Translations under genes and position numbers: made by a program | The notes under the pieces: model-generated | What the model was told of the DNA's origin: nothing | Seen by the model: the letters and a program-made list of their open reading frames with translations, nothing else | Database searches by the model: none | Part shown: piece by piece, positions 8,996 to 18,111 of the stretch | How positions within the stretch are numbered: position 1 is the first letter of the stretch | Layout of the letters: each line of letters starts with the position of its first letter | Origin: Endozoicomonas montiporae CL-33 | GTDB lineage: Bacteria; Pseudomonadota; Gammaproteobacteria; Pseudomonadales; Endozoicomonadaceae | DNA length: 64,000 nt | NCBI RefSeq assembly: GCF_001583435.1 | Contig: NZ_CP013251.1 | Location: 2,989,215-3,053,214 of the forward strand | Direction of reading: 5' to 3'

Positions 8996-11647
8996 TCAGT
9001 CATCTTGCCCGGTAGTGCCGGTTTCTTCAGTATCTACAGAGACTTCTTCTGCATTTACGTCTTCACCATCTGGCACTTCACCATCCAACACTTCATCATC
9101 CAGCAAGCCACCTTCTTCAGGCTCTTCCACCCGGGCAACGCCTACCAGCTTCTCGCCTTCCTGAACCTTGATCAGGGTGACGCCCTGGGTATTACGACTC
9201 ATAACAGAAATTTCGTCAACACGGGTGCGCACCAGGGTGCCCTGATCGGAAATCAGCATCACCTCTTCGCCATCCTGCACCTGAATCGCACCAACGATAT
9301 GACCATTACGATCAGTACACTGCATGGAGATAACGCCCTGACCACCACGACCGGTGATTCGGAAATCTTCCACACAGGTGCGCTTACCAAAACCATTTTC
9401 ACTGGCGGTCAGAATCTGCGCACCGTCTTCTGGAATAATCAGGGAAATGACGCGCTGATCATCGTGCAGTTTGATACCGCGAACACCACGGGCGGTACGT
9501 CCCACCTGACGCACATCGGTTTCTTCAAAACGAATAGCCTTGCCCGCATTGGACAACAGCATGACCTGTTTTTCACCATCCGTAATCTGGGCTCCAACCA
9601 ACGTATCGCCTTCTTCCAGACCCAGCGCAATCAAACCACTGGTACGTGGACGGGAGAACTGCTCCAGCGGCGTTTTCTTCACGGTACCCTGGGCAGTCGC
9701 CATAAAGACGTAATGCCCTTCTGTATACTCTTCCACAGGCAGCATGGCAGTGATGCGCTCACCTTCTTCCAGCGGCAGAATATTCACAATCGGACGACCA
9801 CGGGAGGTACGACCGGCTTCCGGAATCTGGTAGACCTTGAGCCAGTACACCTTACCTTTACTGGAGAAACACAGAATCTGGGTATGCGTGTTCGCCACCA
9901 GCATGTGTTCAACATAATCTTCTTCTTTCACAGAAGCCGCTGACTTACCACGACCACCACGACGCTGCGCCTGATAGGTATCCAGTGTCGTCGTTTTCGC
10001 GTAACCGCCATGAGACAGGGTCACCACCATGTCTTCTTCATCGATCAGGTCTTCAACGGTCAGATCGCGTCGGGAGCTGGTGATTTCAGTACGACGCTCG
10101 TCGCCGTATTCTTCCTTCACTTTTTCCAGCTCTTCACGAATCACTTCCAGCAGACGAGCCGGACTGGCCAGAATGTGCAGCAATTCGGCGATACGCTCAA
10201 TCAGATCACGATACTCTTCCAGCAGCTTATCGATTTCCAGACCGGTCAGGCGGTTCAGGCGCATTTCCAGAATCGCTTTCGCCTGTGCCGGAGACAGGTA
10301 ATACTTACCGTCTTCACGCATTCCGAACTGCTCTGGCAGGTCCTCAGGGCGACAGGCATCAGCCCCTGCACGGGAAGCCATCTCGTTCACATAACCCGGC
10401 TCCCAACCTTGCGCCATCAGTTTTTCCTGAGCTTCGCTGGAGGTCGGAGAAGCTTTGATCAGCTCGATCATCGGATCAATGTTGGACAGCGCGACTGCCA
10501 GACCTTCCACCAGGTGACCACGTTCACGGGCTTTACGCAGTTCGTAAACGGTTCTACGGGTCACTACCTCGCGACGATGGCGGATAAAAGCTTCCAGCAT
10601 CTGCTTGAGGTTCAGGATCTTCGGCTGACCATCCACCAGTGCGACAATATTAATGCCAAACACTGATTCCAATTGGGTCTGGGCGTACAGGTTGTTCAGT
10701 ACCACGTCAGCATTTTCACCGCGACGCAGCTCAATAACAACACGCATGCCGTCTTTGTCTGATTCATCCCGCAGTTCGCTGATGCCTTCGATTTTCTTGT
10801 CTTTGACCAGCTCGGCTATTTTTTCGATCAGACGCGCTTTGTTCAGCTGATAAGGCAGCTCAGTAACAATAATCGTACTTTTATTACGCTTTTCATCGTG
10901 TTCAATGTCAGCACGGGCACGAATATAGATACGACCACGACCTGAACGGTAAGCCTGCAGAATACCCGCACGGCCATTGATGATGGCTGCCGTCGGGAAG
11001 TCCGGACCCGGAATGTATTCCATCAGGTCATCAACAGACAGGCTTTCATCATCAATCAATGCCAGACAGCCATTAATGACTTCGGTCAGATTGTGAGGAG
11101 GAATATTGGTCGCCATACCCACAGCAATACCGGCCGAACCGTTCACCAGCAGGTTTGGAATACGGGTAGGCATAACGGCAGGAATTTGCTCACTGCCGTC
11201 GTAGTTGGGTACGTAGTCAACGGTTTCCTTATCAAGATCCGCCATAATGTCATGGCTGATCTTTTGCATACGAATTTCCGTATAACGCATGGCCGCTGCG
11301 GAATCGCCGTCAACGGAACCAAAGTTACCCTGGCCGTCCACCAGCATGTAGCGCATGGAGAAAGGCTGGGCCATACGTACGATAGTGTCGTATACCGCGC
11401 TGTCGCCGTGGGGGTGATATTTACCGATTACGTCACCCACCACACGGGCGGATTTTTTATAGGGCTTATTCCAGTCATTGCCCAGTTCGTTCATCGCGAA
11501 CAGTACACGCCTGTGCACAGGCTTCAGCCCGTCTCGCACATCAGGCAAGGCTCGCCCGACGATAACACTCATGGCGTAGTCCAGGTAGGACTGCTTGAGT
11601 TCGTCTTCGATGTTTACCGGAAGAATCTCTTTAGCGATATCTGTCAT
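8996..11647 (-). CDS. gyrA: DNA gyrase subunit A
   Basis: Breakage-reunion subunit of the enzyme that introduces negative supercoils. Starting at ATG 11647 ([10 protein letters not shown]) the product has 883 residues; the open frame extends 24 codons further upstream but conserved GyrA proteins start here. The catalytic tyrosine is at 122 (MRYTEIRM). The quinolone-determining region reads HGDSAVYD with Ser83 and Asp87, i.e. the quinolone-sensitive wild-type residues. The GyrA box QRRGGRGK is present in the C-terminal domain, followed by six-bladed beta-pinwheel sequence and a long acidic tail. Divergent from ubiG, as in E. coli and Pseudomonas. Confidence 0.97.
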   Translation of the reverse strand: MTDIAKEILPVNIEDELKQSYLDYAMSVIVGRALPDVRDGLKPVHRRVLFAMNELGNDWNKPYKKSARVVGDVIGKYHPHGDSAVYDTIVRMAQPFSMRYMLVDGQGNFGSVDGDSAAAMRYTEIRMQKISHDIMADLDKETVDYVPNYDGSEQIPAVMPTRIPNLLVNGSAGIAVGMATNIPPHNLTEVINGCLALIDDESLSVDDLMEYIPGPDFPTAAIINGRAGILQAYRSGRGRIYIRARADIEHDEKRNKSTIIVTELPYQLNKARLIEKIAELVKDKKIEGISELRDESDKDGMRVVIELRRGENADVVLNNLYAQTQLESVFGINIVALVDGQPKILNLKQMLEAFIRHRREVVTRRTVYELRKARERGHLVEGLAVALSNIDPMIELIKASPTSSEAQEKLMAQGWEPGYVNEMASRAGADACRPEDLPEQFGMREDGKYYLSPAQAKAILEMRLNRLTGLEIDKLLEEYRDLIERIAELLHILASPARLLEVIREELEKVKEEYGDERRTEITSSRRDLTVEDLIDEEDMVVTLSHGGYAKTTTLDTYQAQRRGGRGKSAASVKEEDYVEHMLVANTHTQILCFSSKGKVYWLKVYQIPEAGRTSRGRPIVNILPLEEGERITAMLPVEEYTEGHYVFMATAQGTVKKTPLEQFSRPRTSGLIALGLEEGDTLVGAQITDGEKQVMLLSNAGKAIRFEETDVRQVGRTARGVRGIKLHDDQRVISLIIPEDGAQILTASENGFGKRTCVEDFRITGRGGQGVISMQCTDRNGHIVGAIQVQDGEEVMLISDQGTLVRTRVDEISVMSRNTQGVTLIKVQEGEKLVGVARVEEPEEGGLLDDEVLDGEVPDGEDVNAEEVSVDTEETGTTGQDD

Positions 11648-12300
11648 GGAAACCCAGTCGTCCTTTTGCTTGCGTCTGCCAGACACCTGCTGGCATCCAT
11701 TCCGAACCCCTTTCAGCAAATAGCCCGGAGCTATCGACTGAAAGCAGCCCTACGTGCGGCAGACTTGAAACCCGGAGATCGATCGATGAAAACTGCCAGA
11801 CCAATGATTTAACATGTTGTTTCCCCAGCTACGTTAACAAACGAACTGCCAACAAACGGGGTATCACGATAAAACGGTGCAGCTTGCGATTCTTTCGGTA
11901 CTCTGGTTCCGATTCATTCGGTCATCGTGGTTTCAGAAGCAAAACCCGACCTGGATGACCGGCAACAAAATTTGGTGTCAATAAAGACGAAATAATACCA
12001 CAGACCTGCCTGAAACTGCGAGTCAAACACACTTCAGGGCAACTAACAGAGGTAAACTATCGTTCAACTTCTGGTTTGAGTCTGTGAAATCGTGGAATAC
12101 CTGAAGCTTGTGCCTGAATCATTCTGAACCACTGACTGAACTATCTACTGAACTATCTACTGAACTATCTACTGAACTATCTACTGAACTATCGCATCAG
12201 CATAGGTATAATCCCCAAAATACAAACAATGATGTTCTGCAGAGCTTCCCGACAGAGAACGCCTCGACAGAATAGCGACAAGACCGGAACCCGTTGTACT
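11648..12300. other. gyrA-ubiG divergent intergenic region
   Basis: A 653-bp region with no convincing gene. It must hold the promoters of gyrA (leftward) and ubiG (rightward), but I could not pick out a clear -35/-10 pair. The notable content is the 12-bp tandem repeat at 12136-12195. Confidence 0.5.
12136..12195. repeat. five-copy 12-bp tandem repeat
   Basis: Five head-to-tail units of CTGAACTATCTA; the fifth ends in GC instead of TA, and a partial CTGAAC-like unit precedes the array. It lies about 105 bp upstream of the ubiG start and has no reading frame of its own that is conserved. Such perfect short arrays change copy number by slippage. Confidence 0.9.
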
Positions 12301-13050
12301 ATGACGCACCCTTCAGATCCCCGTTCACCCAAGCCAGAGAACCATTCTGTGAATAATGTTGATCCAGCCGAGATCGCCAAGTTTGAAGAGCTAGCCAGTC
12401 GTTGGTGGGATATGGAAGGCGAATTCAAACCACTGCACGAAATCAATCCGCTTCGTCTGAATTACATTGATGAACGGGTCGGTCTGGCCGGCAAAAAAGT
12501 ACTGGATGTCGGTTGCGGTGGTGGAATTCTCAGCGAATCCATGGCGCTGCGCGGCGCCGATGTCACCGGTATTGATATGGGCGAAGCGCCTCTGTCGGTT
12601 GCACGCCTGCACAGCCTTGAAAGCGAAGTTCCCGTGACTTACCGGAAAATAACGGTTGAAGAACTGGCCGAAGAAATGCCCGGTAGCTTTGACGTGGTGA
12701 CCTGTCTGGAAATGCTGGAACATGTGCCGGATCCCGGTTCTGTGATTCGTGCCTGCAGCAAACTGCTTAAGCCCGGTGGACAGATTTTCTTTGCCACTAT
12801 TAACCGCACACCCAAGGCCTGGCTATTTGCCATTGTCGGGGCTGAGTATGTACTGAATTTGCTGCCCAAAGGCACCCACGAACACGGCAAATTTATAAAA
12901 CCCTCTGAACTGCACGCCTGGATGCGTAAAGCGCAATTGCAGCTACACCATATCACTGGCATGGTGTACAACCCGCTGACCAGAATTTATCGGTTAAAGG
13001 ACGGTGATACGGATGTTAATTACCTGATGCACGGCAGCAAACCCGACTGA
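12301..13050 (+). CDS. ubiG: ubiquinone biosynthesis O-methyltransferase
   Basis: SAM-dependent methyltransferase performing both O-methylations of ubiquinone synthesis. The SAM-binding motif [14 protein letters not shown] and the N-terminal [26 protein letters not shown] block are those of UbiG. The chosen ATG at 12301 gives 249 residues (E. coli 240); an ATG at 12229 would add 24 residues without similarity to the family. First gene of ubiG-mupP-yciK, the order found in Pseudomonas. Confidence 0.95.
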   Translation: MTHPSDPRSPKPENHSVNNVDPAEIAKFEELASRWWDMEGEFKPLHEINPLRLNYIDERVGLAGKKVLDVGCGGGILSESMALRGADVTGIDMGEAPLSVARLHSLESEVPVTYRKITVEELAEEMPGSFDVVTCLEMLEHVPDPGSVIRACSKLLKPGGQIFFATINRTPKAWLFAIVGAEYVLNLLPKGTHEHGKFIKPSELHAWMRKAQLQLHHITGMVYNPLTRIYRLKDGDTDVNYLMHGSKPD

Positions 13051-13111
13051 CTCTTTCAGATAGAATCTTTTTTCTGCTGCAATCCTCAAAGTTACTCTAC
13101 ACGGAGACATT

Positions 13112-13825
13112 ATGCCGCACACGAAATATGCCATTGAGGGCATATTATTTGACCTTGACGGAACGCTGATGGATACCGCCAGTGACTTTGTGACAGTGGT
13201 ACACCAGATGCTGAGTGACGACAAGCTACCTTTAATGGATGCCAGCATCATTCGCAATAATGTATCCGCTGGTTCCCGTCGTCTGGTTGAACTGGCTTAT
13301 CAACTGGAACCGGGCACCGATGACGTTGAACATCACCGCAACAGGCTACTGGACTACTACGACCGTCTGATCAAACAATCTGACCGCAGCAACCCTGCGA
13401 AGCTCTATCCGGGCATGCACACACTTCTGGACGAACTTGATAACAAAGGCATTCCCTGGGGCATTGTCACCAACAAACCCGAACCTTACGCCCACATTCT
13501 GGTTGAACAGAGCCAGCTGATGCAACGCTGCCATACCCTGATCTGCCCGGAAAATGTCAGCCAGGCCAAACCCTCACCTGAGTCGTTGCTATTGGCCAGC
13601 AAGCAGGCAAAGTGTTCACCCGAAGCCACTGTTTATGTCGGTGATCACGAACGGGATATCATTGCCGGCAAACGTGCCGGAATGTTTACTGTCACCGCCC
13701 ACTATGGCTACATCACGCCCCGGGAACAGCCGTTCAGCTGGCAGGCCGATCTGGATATACAAAATGCCGACGAGCTATTGCCCTGGCTGAATACACACCA
13801 TTGGCAGATTCCGGCTAACCGCTAA
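13112..13825 (+). CDS. mupP: HAD-family phosphatase, MupP type (N-acetylmuramic acid 6-phosphate phosphatase)
   Basis: 237-residue HAD hydrolase with motif I FDLDGTLMDT near residues 12-21, motif II IVTNKPEP and motif IV GDHERDI. Phosphoglycolate phosphatase (Gph) is the closest general family. The position between ubiG and yciK is that of Pseudomonas MupP, which recycles MurNAc-6-phosphate from the cell wall, so I favour MupP. Sequence alone does not separate the two well. A GGAGA precedes the ATG. Confidence 0.75.
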   Translation: MPHTKYAIEGILFDLDGTLMDTASDFVTVVHQMLSDDKLPLMDASIIRNNVSAGSRRLVELAYQLEPGTDDVEHHRNRLLDYYDRLIKQSDRSNPAKLYPGMHTLLDELDNKGIPWGIVTNKPEPYAHILVEQSQLMQRCHTLICPENVSQAKPSPESLLLASKQAKCSPEATVYVGDHERDIIAGKRAGMFTVTAHYGYITPREQPFSWQADLDIQNADELLPWLNTHHWQIPANR

Positions 13826-13846
13826 ACAAAAAAGGAGTTATCCACG

Positions 13847-14590
13847 ATGTTTAAGTACGACGCTCCACCCGCACTATTAAAAGACAAAATTATTCTGGTG
13901 ACAGGAGCCGGAAGTGGCATTGGCCGGACCGCTGCCCTGACTTATGCAAGTTACGGTGCAACTGTCGTTTTACTGGGACGAACCACCAGCAAGCTTGAGG
14001 CTGTCTACGACGAGATAGAAAGTAACGGCTGGCCACAGGCCGCTATTTATCCCATGAATCTTGAGGGTGCCAGTGAGCAGGACTATGCCAACCTTGCAGC
14101 CACTCTGGAACAGGAGTTCGGTCATCTTGATGGCCTTCTGAATAACGCCGGACTGCTGGGTGAACTCAAACCCATTGCCCAGTACGATGCGGAGACCTGG
14201 CAGCGGGTCATGCAGGTGAATCTCAATGCGCCGTTTCTACTGACCAGAGAGTTACTACCACTGCTTCGCAATGCCGACCACGCTTCGGTGATTTTCACTT
14301 CCTCTACCGTCGGACACGAAGGACGCGCCAACTGGGGCGCTTACAGTGTTTCCAAATTTGCTACAGAAGGATTAATGCAGACACTGGCGGATGAAGAGGA
14401 TGGCATCAGTCAGGTGCGCGTCAACAGTCTGAATCCGGGCGGAACCCGAACCGCCATGCGCGCCACCGCCTTCCCCGGAGAAGCAGCAGACGCCAGACCG
14501 GCTCCGGAAGAGATTATGCCACTTTATCTCTACCTGATGAGCACTGACAGCATCAATGAGAGTGGCAAGGCTTTCCACGCTCAGCGCTAG
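13847..14590 (+). CDS. yciK: short-chain dehydrogenase YciK
   Basis: Classical SDR of 247 residues: cofactor motif TGAGSGIG (~19-26), NNAG (~102-105), and catalytic YSVSK (~166-170) preceded by the SST serine. Substrate unknown; the YciK family is conserved next to ubiG/mupP in Pseudomonas. A strong AAGGAG lies upstream of the ATG, 21 bp after mupP, so it is probably in the same transcript. Confidence 0.85.
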   Translation: MFKYDAPPALLKDKIILVTGAGSGIGRTAALTYASYGATVVLLGRTTSKLEAVYDEIESNGWPQAAIYPMNLEGASEQDYANLAATLEQEFGHLDGLLNNAGLLGELKPIAQYDAETWQRVMQVNLNAPFLLTRELLPLLRNADHASVIFTSSTVGHEGRANWGAYSVSKFATEGLMQTLADEEDGISQVRVNSLNPGGTRTAMRATAFPGEAADARPAPEEIMPLYLYLMSTDSINESGKAFHAQR

Positions 14591-14661
14591 GAGCCTGTCG
14601 TACTTACCACTGTCAAAAAATATTTGTCACAATTAACCCATTCCTGAGCCCTCGACTAGTT

Positions 14662-14693
14662 TTATTCGTCTAACACACCAAACAAACGAATAA
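14662..14693 (+). promoter_or_regulatory. inverted repeat upstream of the phosphatase gene
   Basis: TTATTCGT (14662-14669) and ACGAATAA (14686-14693) are perfect inverted copies separated by 16 bases, 16 bp before the ATG at 14709. This could be an operator or an mRNA hairpin covering the leader. No regulator can be assigned. Confidence 0.35.
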
Positions 14694-14708
14694 GCTACCG
14701 AGGGACAT

Positions 14709-16382
14709 ATGCTGACTATCAAAACAGCGTCAACATTTCTGTTTTGCGCTGCCCTGTCCGCCCTGTGTTGGTCAGACCAACCCGACGACTATTCACAAAA
14801 GGACCTGAACGAGGAAATCGTCATTGCCGGTCACTGGCAACACTATGCGCCGGAATACGACGCCCTGTTTTATCAGGCGTTCAACACTGCCCGGCAAAAC
14901 CTGCCTGAGCTTATTCAAAAAGCCCCTCAGGGCAAAAAGCTCGCCATCGTCACTGACATCGACGATACCCTTCTTGAGGGTGTCACCTATTTCACCAGCC
15001 TCCGGGGAACCGACCAGCAGCGAACCACTGAACGCTCGATCCGGTGGTGGCAGAATCAACCGACCTACGCCCTGCCCGGCACCGTGCGTTTTTTTAACGA
15101 CGCGCACAACCAGGGCATTGAAGTGTTCTACATCAGCGGTCGTTACAACGAGGTCAAGGAAGTCACGATCAAACGATTAAAAGAGTTTGGCTACCCGGTG
15201 ATCGATCAGAACCATGTATTACTGCAGGAAACGGACTACAAAGTCCTTAGTAAAGAAGGTAAACGACAAGCCATCCGGGATCAGGGTTATCAGATACTCA
15301 TGGTGTTTGGTGACCAGCTGTCCGATCTTGGCGAATCGCCCGATCACGACTACCGACTGAGGCGTCAGTGGGTCATTGACAATAAAGCGCATTTTGGTCG
15401 CGACTGGTACCTCTTACCCAATGTCGCGTATGGCGCCTGGGAGGAATCACTTGCCCCTGATTACAGCAAGATGACACCTCAGGAAAAGCACGACAGCCGC
15501 CTTGCTGCTCTGGGCAACAGCCGTTTTCATGTGATCACTGATCAGGATTACGCCCGGCACCTGACCCTCGCCAGTGTCTGGACGCACACATCAGCCGATT
15601 TCACCGCCCTGTGCTATCAGGCTTATAACCGGGCCGGGCAGTTAATCAGCAAAACGTCATCCGACCTCTATAACAACCCGGTTATCATTGCCGACATTGA
15701 CGGAACCGTGCTTGACTTCACCCCTGCCAAAGCCAATCTGACCAATACTCCCGCTGACATCCGGACTCCCTTTGAACAAAACGGGTACCTGACAGAACAT
15801 CAATATTCCAAACCCATTCCGGGAGCTGTCGATTTTCTCAATGCTGCCAGCCAGAAGGGGTATGAAATCTTCTACGTTTCGTCTCGCCCGCTCTCAACCA
15901 CGCCTGCCCCTGAAAACAACAACATTGAAAAAGCCACCATCGACAAACTTTCTGAATTCCACTTTCCCTTCGCCGACCAGCAGCATGTCCTTTTGAAGGA
16001 GGAATTCTGTTCGAGCCACGGGAAGGAAGACTGTCGCAAAGAGCACAAACGTACCGCCATCCGGAACGGTGCAGTCGATCACAAAAAACACGACATAGTG
16101 ATGATAATTGGCGACTTCATGTCCGACTTCAGCCTGACTGAACAACAATTAAGCCCAGACCAGAAAGAATCGGTTGCGGCTGCTGCACAACAGTTTGGCA
16201 ACGACTATATTGTTATACCCAACCCTCTGAACACCATCTGGCAGCGACAGTTCTACAGCAGGGAAGCCAACAAGCAGGGCAAGGATTTCAAACGGATGAA
16301 CTGGTCAGAGCAAGCAGAAATCCGACGTTCACTCACTCGGGACTGGCCTGACAAGTTTGCGTCAGACCATAAATCAGAGTGA
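14709..16382 (+). CDS. exported HAD acid phosphatase with two tandem catalytic domains
   Basis: 557 residues with an N-terminal signal peptide (hydrophobic TASTFLFCAALSALC). The protein is an internal duplication of a class IIIB (lipoprotein e(P4)/vegetative storage protein-like) HAD phosphatase. Motif I is DIDDT at 83-87 in the first copy and DIDGT at 329-333 in the second. The copies share ALFYQAF/ALCYQAY, LPGTVRFFN/IPGAVDFLN, EVFYISGR/EIFYVSSR, HVLLQE/HVLLKE and the acidic motif FGDQLSDL/IGDFMSDF. Both copies keep the nucleophile and acid aspartates, so both may be active. Phosphomonoester hydrolysis in the periplasm is the likely role; the substrate is unknown. The gene downstream (25 bp gap) is also exported. 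Confidence 0.8.
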   Translation: MLTIKTASTFLFCAALSALCWSDQPDDYSQKDLNEEIVIAGHWQHYAPEYDALFYQAFNTARQNLPELIQKAPQGKKLAIVTDIDDTLLEGVTYFTSLRGTDQQRTTERSIRWWQNQPTYALPGTVRFFNDAHNQGIEVFYISGRYNEVKEVTIKRLKEFGYPVIDQNHVLLQETDYKVLSKEGKRQAIRDQGYQILMVFGDQLSDLGESPDHDYRLRRQWVIDNKAHFGRDWYLLPNVAYGAWEESLAPDYSKMTPQEKHDSRLAALGNSRFHVITDQDYARHLTLASVWTHTSADFTALCYQAYNRAGQLISKTSSDLYNNPVIIADIDGTVLDFTPAKANLTNTPADIRTPFEQNGYLTEHQYSKPIPGAVDFLNAASQKGYEIFYVSSRPLSTTPAPENNNIEKATIDKLSEFHFPFADQQHVLLKEEFCSSHGKEDCRKEHKRTAIRNGAVDHKKHDIVMIIGDFMSDFSLTEQQLSPDQKESVAAAAQQFGNDYIVIPNPLNTIWQRQFYSREANKQGKDFKRMNWSEQAEIRRSLTRDWPDKFASDHKSE

Positions 16383-16407
16383 TATCGATTTGGCAGGACC
16401 GGATACC

Positions 16408-17997
16408 ATGAAATTCTTCAGAAGCTTCACCTGGATACTATTCCTGATAGCTCAACTTGTTCCTCCTTACGGACGAGCTCAGTCAGAAGTAAAGCTTTCT
16501 TCTGGTTATGGGTTTCCGGGCGGTGGACTGACGATCAATGAAGGCATCATCAAAAAACACTGGTTTCTTTATTACCCGGTGCCGGAGGCAGGCTCAACAG
16601 CAACAGATACCAATGTTAAAGACATGCACGCAGCACAGATTCACTGTGAAGCGCCTTCTGCTCAAGCCATGACAAGCGATCAGACGGGAAATCTGAGATG
16701 CTCTGTCGTCTATTACCTTCAGGGAAGAAACGAAGCCCGATTTGATGGCAAGGGGTATGCATTTGAAGTGACAGCCTCAATGAATGCCGATATTACCCAG
16801 TCAGCCAAGCCTTTTGAAACGTCCATTAATGCGTCCAAGGTGCATAGCAGCAAACTGATCGACCCGGTGTTAATCCGCTACAAAGACTACCGCTTTGTGA
16901 TTGGCAGAAAATCCTGCGCGCCCGATACCATCAGCGCAATCCAGGGCTCGACACCCGATGCTGCAGAGAAACGTAAACTTCTGTTCTGCGGTGTCGGACT
17001 TAGTATGAAAAAAGATCACAGCACAGGCGCACTGAGTGACTGGATTGAGCTTGACGATCCCTTGCTGTCAAAAAGCGACAGTGACAATATTGCTCCAGAA
17101 GTGTTCTGGACTATTCGTAATAACCACTTAATTCTGGGAGGCCGACAGTGGCACCAGGTCATAGAACCAAAGACCAGCTATGAAGTCAGTAAAGCCACCT
17201 ATATGGAAAAACTCAACTGGGTATCAGAAATTGACCAGGCCATTAAAAATGACAAAGAGCAACCTCTCGACGAGACTGACCTGAGTACATTGAAAAACCG
17301 TATTACCAAAGCATTCAGTAACTTTGAGATTTTCCCCCTTACCTGGGCCGAAAGAATCAACGCTCCTGACCACATTCTGGGCTCCGGCAATTATATAACC
17401 CTGCAGCCAGACATTCTTTTCCCCAACGACTTCCCCGGACACATGCTGGTTCACGTCCGCACTCGTATTGAATTCCCCGGGGAAGAAGCACAAAAGGCAG
17501 CGCCTATACCCTTTCCCGAACAAAACGGGATGGCTTACTCAGTCATTCTGAAATGCCACCACCACTGGGGAAAAATGAACTGCATCCCGGTATCTGTATT
17601 CGATAACCCGTGGACAAAGAACACTCTGCAGGCATTTAATGATGACTTTAAGCCACTTTACTTTATTGGTCATATCGCACCATCCGGTTCATTCAAGCCC
17701 GGCAACAGGCATCAGCTGTACCTCTACAGTACCCGGCTGTACCAGCATTTCACTGCCGATGACTTCTCTTCCAACACGATTGATAAAAACAACAAAACCC
17801 TTCTGTTACAGGTGCCTCCCGCAAACTCACAGTTCATTTCTGACACGACTTATCCGTTCTTTGACCCGTTCACGACCAGCAATCCGGCCTATGACTGCGC
17901 CCTGTTTGCCACTACGATACGAACAAAAAATCAATCCGGAATCGCTATCCTGTGTCTGGATAAAAGCAAGCTACCACCACAGAAAACACACAGATAA
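16408..17997 (+). CDS. exported protein of unknown function
   Basis: 529 residues from the ATG at 16408 (MKFFRSFTWILFLIAQ...), which begins a clear signal peptide ending near GRAQS. The frame is open further upstream into the phosphatase gene, but that segment has no signal character. The mature part is rich in aromatic and polar residues with several cysteines, as expected for a periplasmic or secreted protein; I see no recognisable domain. It follows the tandem phosphatase by 25 bp, so co-transcription and a shared extracytoplasmic role are likely. Confidence 0.65.
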   Translation: MKFFRSFTWILFLIAQLVPPYGRAQSEVKLSSGYGFPGGGLTINEGIIKKHWFLYYPVPEAGSTATDTNVKDMHAAQIHCEAPSAQAMTSDQTGNLRCSVVYYLQGRNEARFDGKGYAFEVTASMNADITQSAKPFETSINASKVHSSKLIDPVLIRYKDYRFVIGRKSCAPDTISAIQGSTPDAAEKRKLLFCGVGLSMKKDHSTGALSDWIELDDPLLSKSDSDNIAPEVFWTIRNNHLILGGRQWHQVIEPKTSYEVSKATYMEKLNWVSEIDQAIKNDKEQPLDETDLSTLKNRITKAFSNFEIFPLTWAERINAPDHILGSGNYITLQPDILFPNDFPGHMLVHVRTRIEFPGEEAQKAAPIPFPEQNGMAYSVILKCHHHWGKMNCIPVSVFDNPWTKNTLQAFNDDFKPLYFIGHIAPSGSFKPGNRHQLYLYSTRLYQHFTADDFSSNTIDKNNKTLLLQVPPANSQFISDTTYPFFDPFTTSNPAYDCALFATTIRTKNQSGIAILCLDKSKLPPQKTHR

Positions 17998-18111
17998 ACC
18001 ATGTGAAAATCATCACTTCCCTACCCCGTTCGGAGGCAGTGGAACGCTCTGCTGCTATCATTTTATAAGAGTTTAAAAATATTACTTTAATATCAGGGAG
18101 TTATAAAACGC

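Noticed and set aside
14610..14634. CTGTCA...TTGTCA upstream of the tandem phosphatase, resembling a Pho box
   Set aside because: The two half-sites are 14 bp apart rather than 11, and the intervening bases do not fit, so PhoB control cannot be claimed.
16357..16407. Earlier start for the exported protein, overlapping the phosphatase gene
   Set aside because: The ATG at 16408 begins a clean signal peptide; the upstream extension would bury it.
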